Part shown: piece after piece, positions 16,251 through 24,841 of the stretch
Layout of the letters: every line of letters starts with the position of its first letter
Numbering within the stretch: position 1 is the stretch's first letter
NCBI GenBank assembly: GCA_965216885.1
Contig: OZ244208.1
Location: forward strand, 248,001 to 312,000
Origin: CAYNJG01 sp965216885
GTDB taxonomy: Bacteria; Planctomycetota; Planctomycetia; Pirellulales; Pirellulaceae
Direction: 5' to 3'
DNA length: 64,000 bases
Program-made: the position numbers and the translations under genes
Notes under the pieces: model-generated
The model's input: the letters and a program-made list of their open reading frames with translations, nothing else
Told to the model about the DNA's origin: nothing
Database searches by the model: none

Positions 16251-16516
16251 AAACATGGCGAAGGTCGGAACGACGACCGGCAAACGATGGGGCGGATAGT
16301 CTCATCCGCTTCGTCTGGCCTGGGTATCGAATTGCTATCTAAACCGCTTCTCTTTTCGAATCCGGTTCGTAGCTCAGCAAGCCAATCACTCAACTCAATA
16401 CTTGCTTCGAGAATCATTTGGGTTGACATGAAGTATCAAGAATTGCCTACTACGCAATATGGTTTGTACCATCGCCCCTTTCGCAACAGAGAACGTCGGA
16501 AATCTCGGAATCACAT
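16251..16516. other. Spacer between HEPN gene and next cargo gene
   Basis: 266 bases without a convincing gene. A 61-codon minus-strand frame at 16244-16429 (begins MSTQMILEASIELSDWLAEL) is helix-like at its start but has no ribosome site and ends in low-quality sequence; I leave it as a weak possibility. Confidence 0.35.
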
Positions 16517-17335
16517 ATGCAATCGTCCCATCAGCTGTTCGTTGATAAACTCACCGAGGCATACAACAACCTGAAGACAAACCTTGATTCGTTCGAGAAT
16601 GTGTTCATTGGTGATGATCCCGCCAGCAAGAAACAGGCGGCCAACGGTCTACTGGCCTCCATCAAGAATGTGGAGCAAATCGTAGTTCCGGCTCAACGCC
16701 CTGGCTGGCTCAAGTCCCTCTCAACCTACACACGGCGATACGTCAAAGAACCTAATGCAGCCTCGCGTAAGAACCTTCAAAATTGGCTGAGGACGCACAA
16801 ATCGGAAGCTCAGAAGCATGATTGGTTCGGGGCCACTAAGCATGCCGTCGATTTCGCTGAGATATTCAAAGACCACTACGTCAAATCGAATGTGACGGCA
16901 CTGTTCGATTCCTTAGTCACAACGCTACAAGCTGTCATCGCTACGGGTGAAATTGACTCAATTAAAGCGAAGGAGTCACTTGAAAAGCTAATTGCAACTA
17001 TCAAGCAGAATGCCAAGGGGGACATGTTGTCTACGGTAGGGCTGCGAGATTTTTTGAAGACATTCGGCCGCAAGACGATGTTTGAATTTGCAACGAATCT
17101 GCCTGGCTTAAAGGAGCTCTCCGCAGCCTTTGAGAAGACGCTGGACGAGCTCGATATTGAGATCGCTCAGGTGTTCTCCAATGTCTCCAACGACATCTGG
17201 GAGAACCTTAAAAACAATGTGCCCCTGCTGGAACGAGAGACACCTATCGATCTGCTACAGCTGCCATCGCCTGATGACAAAAGCAAGTTTCTCACGGATG
17301 CTTCAGAAGGAGAGGATTCAGGGCCTTTGAGTTGA
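16517..17335 (+). CDS. Hypothetical alpha-helical protein
   Basis: A 272-residue protein, nearly all helical by composition (HQLFVDKLTEAYNNLKTNLD, LFDSLVTTLQAVIATGEIDS, SLEKLIATIKQNAKGDM). A hydrophobic-looking FATNLPGLKELSAAFEKTLD lies near residue 195. No domain is recognised. The acidic C-terminal tail ends in SEGEDSGPLS. The ribosome site is weak. It follows the HEPN gene on the same strand, and the pair may be one cargo unit. Confidence 0.5.
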   Translation: MQSSHQLFVDKLTEAYNNLKTNLDSFENVFIGDDPASKKQAANGLLASIKNVEQIVVPAQRPGWLKSLSTYTRRYVKEPNAASRKNLQNWLRTHKSEAQKHDWFGATKHAVDFAEIFKDHYVKSNVTALFDSLVTTLQAVIATGEIDSIKAKESLEKLIATIKQNAKGDMLSTVGLRDFLKTFGRKTMFEFATNLPGLKELSAAFEKTLDELDIEIAQVFSNVSNDIWENLKNNVPLLERETPIDLLQLPSPDDKSKFLTDASEGEDSGPLS

Positions 17336-17368
17336 AGGATTCAAGGAACCCTTGGAGGCCTTCTGTAT

Positions 17369-17598
17369 CTAGTTAATGTCAGCCGGGCGCGAATCTTCCC
17401 TCTCCCATTCCCCATTAATGTACTCCTCAGTATCAGCCGGTACGTCAAGCTGAAACAACTCACCTTCCTCATCCGGCAAATAGTCCTGTTGCAACATGTT
17501 GGGCAGAAACAACAAGTCTTCGCCGGCAATCATCCGAAAACCCAGCCGCCCCAATTCGGCGGTGGAAAGTGACGTTTCCGATTTCCACATGATGGTGG
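17369..17598 (-). pseudogene. 5'-truncated copy of the gene at 21454-22155
   Basis: The C-terminal 73 residues (MWKSETSLSTAELGRLGFRM onward) nearly duplicate the last 72 residues of the intact protein at 21454-22155. DNA identity runs to 17598, where the two copies part; the sequence from 17599 on reads as an IS3-family end. The upstream two thirds of this copy is gone, so it is a gene fragment left by an insertion or deletion. Confidence 0.8.
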
Positions 17599-17672
17599 TG
17601 ACCAGCCCCCACGAACGATACCAGTTTGTAAGTTAAGTTTTGCCTCACGATTATGCCAGCCGCATCATGGAG
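17599..17672 (-). mobile_element. 3' end of an IS3-family relic, left side of IS256 insertion
   Basis: This piece joins in sense with 19114-19285 once the IS256-family element and one 9-bp target copy are removed: the transposase frame then runs ...APPLHD-AAGIIVRQNLTYKLV. Its outer edge, TGACCAGCCCCCACGAACG at 17599, is the probable terminal inverted repeat. The other end of the IS3 element is not present. Confidence 0.65.
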
Positions 17673-19113
17673 GAGTTATTGTCAAAAGGTGTGTTTTAGG
17701 AGTTGAGAAAAGGCGGCGTATAACCTGCTTGTGTATGCAAAAGTTTCACGAGCGGCCCAACGAGGGCATGGAGATACGCCATGAAGAAGACTACGGGAAA
17801 GACGACGAAAGATCCAGCCAGCGATTGCGATCCGGAAGTGCTTGCGTTTCGCTCTCAGTTTGAGGACGCACGTAGCGTTCTGGATCAACTCGTCCGGCAA
17901 GGTGCTCAGCAGATGCTGCAAACGGCGATCGACGAAGAAGTGAGTGACTTCATTGCTCGCCATATGGATAAAACCGATGAGCAGGGACGACGGTTGGTCG
18001 TTCGCAACGGTCATCTGAATCCACGTGATATTCTCACCGGTGCTGGTCCGTTGACCATGCAACAACCGCGTGTGCGAGACAACTCGCCCGACAAGGCCAG
18101 TCGCGTTCGCTTCTCTTCCTCGATCCTGCCTACGTATCTCCGTCGCAGCCAGTCGATTGACGAACTGATTCCATGGCTTTATCTCAAAGGCATTTCGACG
18201 GGCGATTTCCAGGAAGCGTTGCAGTCGTTGCTCGGGGAGAACGCTCCGTCGCTCAGTGCCAATGTGATCCAACGGCTCAAAGAGCAGTGGGGCGAGGAAT
18301 ACGATCAGTGGAACAAGCGTGACTTGAGTGACAAGCACTACGTTTACATTTGGGCAGATGGCATTCATGCGAATGTGCGTCTGGAAGACGACGCCAACAA
18401 ACGGCAATGCTTGCTCGTCGTGATGGGAGCCACCGCCGAAGGCCGCAAGGAGCTGATTGCCATTGCCGATGGATACCGCGAAAGCGAACAGAGCTGGCAT
18501 GAACTGCTCATGGATCTTAAAAAACGTGGCCTCAAGCAGGCTCCGAAGGTGGCAGTGGGCGATGGAGCTCTCGGTTTCTGGGCAGCGATTCGCAAGATCT
18601 TTGGAGAAACCGCCGAGCAACGTTGTTGGTTCCACAAGACCGGCAATGTGCTCAACAGGATGCCCAAGAGTGTTCAGCCAAAGGCGAAAGCCGACATTCA
18701 TGAAATCTGGATGGCGGAAACGCGCGAGGATGCCAACAAAGCTTTCGATCACTTCCTGGAAAAGTACGGTGCCAAATACGAAGGCGCCTGCACATGCCTC
18801 CAGAAAGATCGTGATGTGCTGCTGACATTCTATGACTTCCCGGCAGAGCACTGGAAGCATCTCAGAACCACCAACCCGATCGAATCGGCCTTCGCCACGA
18901 TTCGACTGAGGCAACGAAAAACGAAAGGCTGCGGAACAAGACGAGCAACACTCACCATGATGTACAAGCTCGGTAAGTCAGCCGAAAAGAAGTGGCGACG
19001 ACTCAACGGTCACACCGCGATCATCCCACTCATTGAAGGAAAATCATTCAAAGACGGAATCATGCAGGAAGCCGCCGCCTGAAATTCCAAAACACGCCTT
19101 TTGACAATAACTC
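17673..19113 (+). mobile_element. Complete IS256-family insertion sequence
   Basis: The 1441-bp element has terminal inverted repeats at 17673-17697 and 19089-19113 (25 bases, one mismatch; outer end GAGTTATTGTCAAAAGG). It is flanked by a perfect 9-bp target duplication ATCATGGAG (17664-17672 and 19114-19122). It contains one transposase gene. Intact ends, intact gene and perfect duplication point to a recent insertion. Confidence 0.95.
17781..19082 (+). CDS. IS256-family (mutator-type) transposase
   Basis: A 433-residue transposase. The DDE residues are visible as WADGIHANVR (Asp193), VGDGALGFWAAI (Asp261) and TTNPIESAFATIRLR (Glu368); QRCWFHKTGNVLNRMPKS is the conserved helix region of the family. 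The N-terminal segment (VLDQLVRQGAQQMLQTAIDE) matches the start of mutator-type transposases. Length is normal for the family and there are no frameshifts. GGAGAT lies upstream of the ATG. It moves the element that encloses it. Confidence 0.95.
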   Translation: MKKTTGKTTKDPASDCDPEVLAFRSQFEDARSVLDQLVRQGAQQMLQTAIDEEVSDFIARHMDKTDEQGRRLVVRNGHLNPRDILTGAGPLTMQQPRVRDNSPDKASRVRFSSSILPTYLRRSQSIDELIPWLYLKGISTGDFQEALQSLLGENAPSLSANVIQRLKEQWGEEYDQWNKRDLSDKHYVYIWADGIHANVRLEDDANKRQCLLVVMGATAEGRKELIAIADGYRESEQSWHELLMDLKKRGLKQAPKVAVGDGALGFWAAIRKIFGETAEQRCWFHKTGNVLNRMPKSVQPKAKADIHEIWMAETREDANKAFDHFLEKYGAKYEGACTCLQKDRDVLLTFYDFPAEHWKHLRTTNPIESAFATIRLRQRKTKGCGTRRATLTMMYKLGKSAEKKWRRLNGHTAIIPLIEGKSFKDGIMQEAAA

Positions 19114-19285
19114 ATCATGGAGTGGAGGCGCAGCCGTAACGGAACGATGCGGCTGGATCGATTCAGGTGCCGGGGGGCGGTACCCCAATGAACCGTGTGG
19201 CCGCACCGTGTTGTAATGCCGTCGCCAGCGTTCAATGAGTACCTTGGCCTCCGCACGTGACGATCGTATTCCGCACAACTATCGT
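19114..19285 (-). pseudogene. IS3-family transposase C-terminal fragment (rve_3 type)
   Basis: On the minus strand the frame reads RAEAKVLIERWRRHYNTVRP, HGSLGYRPPAPES, the hallmark end of IS3-family integrase-core transposases. Upstream of about 19285 the likeness stops, so about the first 80 percent of the gene is missing, and the 3' end is split by the IS256-family insertion. Residual sequence 19286-19454 holds nothing I recognise. Confidence 0.85.
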
Positions 19286-19454
19286 CGTCTTTGTGCTCCT
19301 CTGCTTGGTTATGCGATTCGTCTCCAAGCTGTCCGCATTTCGGGACAAATCGCTTCACGAAACTAAGCCATAGCGAAGGAGATTTCGTGTCCATTGTTGG
19401 CAGTAGATGCGAGGGCGATGCCTCTTCGGCCTTGATGACTTGTGTGGCCGCGGA

Positions 19455-20486
19455 CTATTGGCCGTGATCTGTCTCTTCATCGGAGCGTTTGGCAATCTCT
19501 GATAATGCCATGATCGCCTTTGTGAAATCGTTTGGGCGACTCACCGATACATGCAGCCAGTTTCCCTGCTGTGTCGACGTAAGCTCATCGATAGAAGTTC
19601 GTATAGCTTGGTTGATGGTCATATCTGCGAATTCCGTGGCATCTAATAGACTGTTCAAGTGGGATCGAACCAAGAATAACAAACCGTCGAGTTTCGACTT
19701 CGTACTTGCGATATCGCTTTTGTCTTTAATGCGACATGAGATCTCAAGTATCTTTGGGCCGCTGATGTCAAGTCGTCCAGATATCAACTCGATGTCCTCG
19801 AGGATTTTTATGCTCTCGACCATCGTTGAACTGAGCAATGGAGTTCCTTCCGCCATCGCCAAAATCCACGGACGGATGTCATGCATGTCGATTGCGAATT
19901 GCAACTTGGCTGCTTCATGGGAGTCCCACGCGTCTTGAGTCAAGTCGCTGGTGTATGTTCGACTTGGCTGCGAAAGATACGACGCCGTGCCGATGAGAAT
20001 GGAGTGATCATCTGCATGTCGGAAATACGCTGGCACTGGAAGATCTGATTGCTCAATAATCCAGTAGTTTTCCGGCCCAAATTTGTTTGTTGTTTGTCGC
20101 GTTGCGTTTAGCATCTTGCCAAACTTCTCGGCGGCTAACCGTGCGTTAAACGATACTTTCCCGATGATCTCAAAACCGTGTTGCGTTGAGTCGGCTCCCG
20201 GGGCGGGGATATGGACACCAACTGAGATGCGGTTGATCTGATCAAGCGTAATACCGCTTTCACTATCAACGGCATCTTTGAAGCTGATAAGCTTCGAATG
20301 CGGTATCTGTCCTACCGCTTTGTCGGCCACGAGGTCTCTTATGCGAATGTCAACCATAACGTTGGCTTGAGCTGGCGGCACGCCCGCCTCTTGGCTCTCG
20401 GAACGTGAACACGTAACCGCTCCTATCACTGTGGCGATCGCAATGAGTGTGAGTCCGACTTGATCTATGCTTCCTATTGCCCTCAT
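19455..20486 (-). CDS. Exported lipoprotein-like hypothetical protein
   Basis: A 343-residue protein with a hydrophobic N-terminus ending in VIGAVTCSRS, a plausible lipobox with Cys26. GGAAAGGATG precedes the ATG. The body repeats strand-rich segments (FEIIGKVSFNARLAAEKFGK, LISGRLDISGPKILEISCRI) like many planctomycete exported proteins with no named domain. It is divergent from the Cys-rich exported protein at 20659, with a shared 172-base gap. Confidence 0.65.
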   Translation of the reverse strand: MRAIGSIDQVGLTLIAIATVIGAVTCSRSESQEAGVPPAQANVMVDIRIRDLVADKAVGQIPHSKLISFKDAVDSESGITLDQINRISVGVHIPAPGADSTQHGFEIIGKVSFNARLAAEKFGKMLNATRQTTNKFGPENYWIIEQSDLPVPAYFRHADDHSILIGTASYLSQPSRTYTSDLTQDAWDSHEAAKLQFAIDMHDIRPWILAMAEGTPLLSSTMVESIKILEDIELISGRLDISGPKILEISCRIKDKSDIASTKSKLDGLLFLVRSHLNSLLDATEFADMTINQAIRTSIDELTSTQQGNWLHVSVSRPNDFTKAIMALSEIAKRSDEETDHGQ

Positions 20487-20658
20487 TTTTACATCCTTTC
20501 CTTGGTGTCGAACTGGCTCTTACCTATTGCTTATGTAGGCCGCAGGCTGCCTAACCGAAAAAGTGGTCGCATACCCCGTGGACCGCTTGTTTTACTTTAT
20601 TGCGACGGTATCGTGTACCACTTCTGGTCACGAAATTGTTTTTTGGAGGGAATCTAAA

Positions 20659-21369
20659 ATGAGTTTTTGTCGCTTCTCAACGATCGTATGTTTGCTTGGT
20701 GTGATGGCGTCAACAGGTTACGGTCAATATCCAACGAGAGTCGTATACCCGCGAGGACGGGTCGTCAGCCAGCGAATTATTCATTCCAACGCACCGACTA
20801 ATGTTGTCTATCAGACTCCGACGCCAATAACGCCTGCTCCTCAATCACTCTGTGATTGCGGTTGCGGGGCAACCAGCAGTGGATGTGTTTTTGCTCCGGA
20901 TTGCACCTTCAAGATCAGTGGTAGTGTCATCACTCCGCCGACCGAGCGACATGTGAAGGACTACGAATATGTCATGCCGGATGAGAGTGAATGCATTGAT
21001 CTCGATCCTGAGAATCTACCGTTCTACGATCAAGACATTCCTGCTCCTGGCAAAGTTGAAGTTCCAAGGCGCAAAACGAAATGCGTCGAACGATATAAAT
21101 TTGAGAGGAAGAAATACACTTTGTGCGGGTGCACGATCGAAGTATGTGTGCCCTGCGAGGTCGTTTGCATTGATTCGAGCGATTGCGAGCCGTTTGAGGT
21201 AGACGCCCAACTATTGGTCAGAGTTCGCCGCGAGTTAGGGCCCGGAGGAACGAAAGTGGCGGACGTTTGGGTGGAGAATGTAAGGGGACTTCCTAAGCCA
21301 GCTGTGTTGGGCCTTAGGATGTCACCGGCTGCCATTGCCCAAAAATTCAAGGCCAACGTGCAGTTTTAG
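20659..21369 (+). CDS. Cys-rich exported hypothetical protein
   Basis: A 236-residue protein with a clear signal peptide (MSFCRFSTIVCLLGVMASTG, then YGQ) and GGAGG ahead of the ATG. The mature part has two cysteine clusters, LCDCGCGATSSGC and LCGCTIEVCVPCEVVCIDS, suggesting disulfides or metal binding outside the cytoplasm. A basic middle (VPRRKTKCVERYKFERKKY) separates them. No family is recognised. A terminator follows at 21404. Confidence 0.65.
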   Translation: MSFCRFSTIVCLLGVMASTGYGQYPTRVVYPRGRVVSQRIIHSNAPTNVVYQTPTPITPAPQSLCDCGCGATSSGCVFAPDCTFKISGSVITPPTERHVKDYEYVMPDESECIDLDPENLPFYDQDIPAPGKVEVPRRKTKCVERYKFERKKYTLCGCTIEVCVPCEVVCIDSSDCEPFEVDAQLLVRVRRELGPGGTKVADVWVENVRGLPKPAVLGLRMSPAAIAQKFKANVQF

Positions 21370-21403
21370 GCGGTCGGTCGCAGCTCGCCCGCTCCGCTCA
21401 ATG

Positions 21404-21437
21404 AACGAGCCAAGCTCTAATACTTGGCTCGTTTGTT
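21404..21437. terminator. Bidirectional intrinsic terminator
   Basis: Perfect 11-base arms AACGAGCCAAG (21404-21414) and CTTGGCTCGTT (21423-21433) enclose an eight-base loop, with T-rich sequence after it. It sits between convergent genes ending at 21369 and 21454 and can serve both. Confidence 0.75.
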
Positions 21438-21453
21438 GCATCCTATCGGAATA

Positions 21454-22155
21454 TTATCCCGCCGGCGGCAATTCCTCCCGCCCCCACTCCCGATTCACAT
21501 AATCCTCGACGTCAGCAGGCAGCTCAAGTTCAAACAGCTCGCCTTCCTCATCCGGTGAATATTCCTGCTGCAACATGTTTGGCAAAAACAAGAGATCCTC
21601 ACCGGCAATCATCCGAAAACCCAGCCGTCCCAATTCGGCAGTGGAAAGTGACGTTTCCGATTTCCACATGATGGTGGCCGACATATCGCCACCAAGCTCG
21701 GACACATGATGCATGATGAAAGATTGCCACGGGCGAAGCGAAGGATGGAAAACCGTTCGGTAGACAAATAGCAGATTAAAAACCGGCTCATCAAACTCGA
21801 AATCCTTCCTGAGATCGGGGTCACAAGGATCGCTGCTGGGTTCAAACAAAGCCGCATACACGTTTTCCCATCCGGCCGAATCAGCATCGCAGACCTGGTA
21901 GATGTTTTCTCCAGCAACGGTGGCTCGCGATAAGTCCAAGCGGTCGACGGCAATCCTTGCGGCAACCACTTCTTCAAATGCTGCCGTACTGCAAACAACA
22001 TCCACCACCATTGGGCAGATAAAGTCATCCGCCTCAGCGGGCCTCGGATAGTAATCAAATTGGCATCTAAATCGCATCATGCCATCGTAGATGTCATCCC
22101 CACAAGCATCAAACCACGCCGACAAACGCCCCTGTCTCTCAGGGCAAGCGGCCAT
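21454..22155 (-). CDS. Hypothetical protein, intact copy of a duplicated gene
   Basis: A 233-residue acidic protein of unknown family. Features are a Cys/Asp-rich N-terminal half (ACGDDIYDGMMRFRCQFDYY, FICPMVVDVVCSTAAFEEVV) and a C-terminal half that recurs at 17369-17598 (MWKSETSLSTAELGRLGFRM). It has no signal peptide. The nearby truncated copy shows that this gene was duplicated within the element before an insertion cut the other copy. The alternative start (MMRFRCQ) is not excluded. Confidence 0.6.
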   Translation of the reverse strand: MAACPERQGRLSAWFDACGDDIYDGMMRFRCQFDYYPRPAEADDFICPMVVDVVCSTAAFEEVVAARIAVDRLDLSRATVAGENIYQVCDADSAGWENVYAALFEPSSDPCDPDLRKDFEFDEPVFNLLFVYRTVFHPSLRPWQSFIMHHVSELGGDMSATIMWKSETSLSTAELGRLGFRMIAGEDLLFLPNMLQQEYSPDEEGELFELELPADVEDYVNREWGREELPPAG

Positions 22156-22286
22156 TGACCTGTCTTCAAAATGTCTTCAGAATGTGTGGAAATCATGCAA
22201 ATGAAGACGTTCCAGGCGATGTGTGAAATCGCCTAACGCCTTAAACGGTAAGATGTTGTGGGATTTCGCTGTCTCGCCCCATTGGC

Positions 22287-22328
22287 TTGACATGCAAGAG
22301 GTCACAGATTCGACTTCTGTTACGCCCA
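22287..22328 (+). other. tRNA-Val(GAC)-like 3' half: candidate attachment site
   Basis: In order: anticodon loop TTGACAT (anticodon GAC), 3' anticodon strand GCAAG, variable AGGTC, T-stem ACAGA, T-loop TTCGACT, T-stem TCTGT, 3' acceptor strand TACGCCC and discriminator A. The T arm pairs perfectly. The 5' half (acceptor GGGCGTA, D arm, CTTGC) is absent; the five bases before the loop are TTGGC. An intrinsic terminator follows, as after a real tRNA gene. This is the expected relic when an element integrates by crossover in the anticodon loop. Confidence 0.65.
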
Positions 22329-22375
22329 CTCAATGAGGTTTCGGCGATTTCGCCAGACTCCTCACCACTCATCAG

Positions 22376-22400
22376 AACCCCGGTTTCACCGGGGTTTTCT
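22376..22400 (+). terminator. Intrinsic terminator downstream of tRNA relic
   Basis: AACCCCGG (22376-22383), loop TTTCA, CCGGGGTT (22389-22396) then TTCTTCG: a compact GC-rich stem with a short T tract, in the right place to end a tRNA transcript from the plus strand. Confidence 0.8.
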
Positions 22401-22620
22401 TCGTTTGGGGCATTGGCGGGGTGACTGCTGATGCCTCCTGCTATGTCTGAAATGTGACCACCGGTGTGACCACCATCCAACCCGGCGGCTTTCTGGAAGG
22501 CTTTGTCGGTGGCCATCGCTTAGTGCCGCATCGCGACAACCACGCTGTTGCCGAGCCAACTCTCTCCGTCCTTGCGTGCGTGCTGGGCCATCAACGCAGG
22601 AAACTGCAAGCAGTCGACTG

Positions 22621-22986
22621 CGATTCTGGTGCGGTTGGGTGTGGACTCCGAGGGGTGGTGTGACCTTGTGAAGAAGTTCGGCAAGCTCTTCAAGCGAGCC
22701 GCCGGCAAAGCGGATAGTCTCGCCCGGGAGGCGACGCGCCGTGGTGTCGGATATCTACACGGCACCGGTGCTCAGATGTTGAGTATCGAGTAGCTCAGCA
22801 TTCTTCTTCGAACGGCCAGCGAGTAACGATTGCGTTCGCTGCTGCGCCATCTTTGGTGTTGGTGATGTTGTCGCGGTCGATTCGGTGGATTTGCCGTCCA
22901 AGTGACGCGGCGTCGCAGGCGTTCTGTTTGCGAATCAGGCAAGGAAGGAGCTTCGGGTTGCGCTGAACAATGGGTGTCCCCCTTTG
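22621..22986 (+). repeat. Direct repeat copy A of the RAYT 3' end
   Basis: 366 bases nearly identical to 23875-24240 at a constant offset of 1254. It carries the last 58 codons of the RAYT gene, its stop and the downstream flank up to the ACAATGGGTGTCCC repeat. Copy A lies just upstream of the full gene, whose predicted first 25 or so codons fall inside it. Confidence 0.85.
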
Positions 22987-24047
22987 CCCCCCCTCGTGAA
23001 TACGTCAACCCAAACGAAGTGCAGATCCTGCATCTGGTGAATCGCTGCGTGCGCAGGGCCTATCTCTGTGGCGACGATCCTGTGAGCGGGCAGTCTTTCG
23101 AGCATCGGCGTGAATGGATTCGGCAACGTCTGGAGTTTCTCGCCGGCGTCTTTGCTATCGATTGCCTCACCTACACCATCATGTCCAATCACTTACATCT
23201 GATCCTTCGCAGCCGACCGGATGTGGCCAAAGAATGGTCCGACGAACAGGTCGCAAGACGCTGGCTGAGGTTGTTTCCCAAGCGACGGGAAAAGGATGGC
23301 TCGCCTGCCGATCCCGAGGATTTCGAGATCTCCATGATTACCGGCGACAAGAAACGGCTGGCGGAAATCCGGCTGCGATTGTCGGATGTGAGCTGGTGGA
23401 TGCGGTGCACGGCCGAGAATATCGCTCGACGCAGCAATCGCGAAGATCGCTGTACCGGTCGCTTTTGGGAAGGTCGATATCGGGCCCAGATGATTCTGGA
23501 TGAGGCTTCTTTGCTTGCTTGTGCGGCCTATGTGGACCTGAATCCCATTCGGGCGGCGATGGCGAAAACGCCGGAGGATTCGAAGTTTACGGGAGCAAAA
23601 GACCGCATCGATGATCTGGGCCAGCGTCAAACGAAGGCACGGAAGACGCATGCCTGGGAACGCAGTCGACGCAGATCGCGCAGTGGCTGGCTCAGCCCGT
23701 TGGAGATTGATGAGCGGACGGACGCCGTGGGGGCTGACGTGAGCCCGGTGAACCGTCGGGCAAGCCTGAAGGGTTTCCTTTCGATGTCGCTGGTCGAGTA
23801 TCTGGAATTGCTCGACTGGACTGGTCGTCAGTTGCGACGCGACAAACGCGGCTCGATACCCTCGCATCTGGCTCCGATTCTGGTGCGGTTGGGTGTGGAC
23901 TCCGAGGGGTGGTGTGACCTTGTGAAGAAGTTCGGCAAGCTCTTCAAGCGGGCAGCCGGCAAAGCGGATAGTCTCGCCCGGGAGGCGGCGCGCCGTAGTG
24001 TCGGCTATCTACACGGCCCCGGCGCTCAGATGTTGAGTACCGAGTAG
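22902..24047 (+). CDS. REP-associated tyrosine transposase (RAYT, Y1/IS200-like)
   Basis: A 381-codon frame containing a Y1-type HUH transposase: EVQILHLVNRCVRRAYLCGD, YTIMSNHLHLILRSRP with the HUH pair His97/His99, GRFWEGRYRAQMILDEASLL, and AAYVDLNPIRA with the candidate catalytic Tyr210. Such single-copy transposases are thought to spread REP sequences by single-strand cleavage. Residues 1-30 derive from the repeat upstream, so the true start is probably later (GTG near residue 25, or nearby). The C-terminal 58 residues are repeated in copies A and, in part, C. Confidence 0.8.
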   Translation: MTRRRRRSVCESGKEGASGCAEQWVSPFAPPREYVNPNEVQILHLVNRCVRRAYLCGDDPVSGQSFEHRREWIRQRLEFLAGVFAIDCLTYTIMSNHLHLILRSRPDVAKEWSDEQVARRWLRLFPKRREKDGSPADPEDFEISMITGDKKRLAEIRLRLSDVSWWMRCTAENIARRSNREDRCTGRFWEGRYRAQMILDEASLLACAAYVDLNPIRAAMAKTPEDSKFTGAKDRIDDLGQRQTKARKTHAWERSRRRSRSGWLSPLEIDERTDAVGADVSPVNRRASLKGFLSMSLVEYLELLDWTGRQLRRDKRGSIPSHLAPILVRLGVDSEGWCDLVKKFGKLFKRAAGKADSLAREAARRSVGYLHGPGAQMLSTE

Positions 24048-24240
24048 CTCAGCACTCTTCTTCGAATGGCCAGTGAGTACCGATTGCGTTCGCTGCTGCG
24101 CCGTCTTTGGTGTTGGTGATGTTGTCGCGGGCGATTCGGTGGATTTGCCGTCCAATTGACGCCGCGTCGCAGGCAATCTGTTTGCGAATCAGGCAATTGA
24201 GGAGCTTCGGGTTGCGCTGAACAATGGGTGTCCCCCTTTG
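23875..24240 (+). repeat. Direct repeat copy B, 3' end of RAYT gene and flank
   Basis: This is the copy that forms the real gene end. Differences from copy A are scattered single bases. Beyond the stop it carries the same flank ending in GCTGAACAATGGGTGTCCC. Confidence 0.85.
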
Positions 24241-24451
24241 GCGTCCCCCTCCCCCTTTGGCGTCCCCCTTTGGCGGCGCCCCTTTGGCCCCCTTCCCTCT
24301 CCCTTCTGAACAATGGGTGTCCCCCTTTGGTGCCCCTTTGGTGTCCCCCTTTGCCCCCCCTGACGCCGCGTCGCAGGCGTTCTGTTTGGGAATCAGGCAA
24401 TGGAGGAGCTTCGGGTTGCGCTGAACAATGGGTGTCCCTGTTTTGCCCCCT

Positions 24452-24742
24452 GCAAGCTCTTCAAGCGAGCCGCCGGCAAAGCGGATAGTCTCGCCCGGGA
24501 GGCGACGCGCCGTGGTGTCGGATATCTACACGGCACCGGTGCTCAGATGTTGAGTATCGAGTAGCTCAGCATTCTTCTTCGAACGGCCAGTGAGTAACGA
24601 TTGCGTTCGCTGCTGCGCCGTCTTTGGTGTTCGCGATGTTGTCGCGGTGGATTTGCCGTCCAATTGACGCCGCGTCGTAGGCGTTCTGTTTGCGAATCAG
24701 GCAAGGAAGGAGCTTCGGGTTGCGCTGAAAAATGGGTGTCCC
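24452..24742 (+). repeat. Direct repeat copy C of the RAYT 3' end (shorter)
   Basis: Starts inside the gene's last 38 codons and runs through the stop and flank to the GGGTGTCCC repeat. Relative to copy A it lacks nine bases in the flank. It is closer to copy A than to B at several shared variant positions. Confidence 0.8.
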
Positions 24743-24756
24743 TGTTTTGCCTCCCC

Positions 24757-24841
24757 TTGTTTTGCCTCCTCCGTTGTTTTGCCTCCTCCGTTGTTTTGCC
24801 TCCTCCGTTGTTTTGCCTCCTCCGTTGTTTTGCCTCCTCCG
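24757..24841 (+). repeat. 17-bp minisatellite, five perfect units
   Basis: Five head-to-tail copies of TTGTTTTGCCTCCTCCG at 24757, 24774, 24791, 24808 and 24825, with no mismatch, leading straight into another ACAATGGGTGTCCC copy. Perfect identity suggests recent slippage or single-strand repair expansion. Confidence 0.9.

Noticed and set aside
17682..18914. 410-codon frame antisense to the IS256 transposase
   Set aside because: Shadow of a clear transposase gene with intact DDE residues on the other strand.
22241..22516. Minus-strand frame of 91 codons across the tRNA relic
   Set aside because: It reads through the tRNA-Val 3' half and its terminator; codons such as NRSRICDLLHV are the usual translation of tRNA sequence.
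24757..24841. CRISPR array
   Set aside because: The units are contiguous with no spacers and no cas genes are present; it is a minisatellite.
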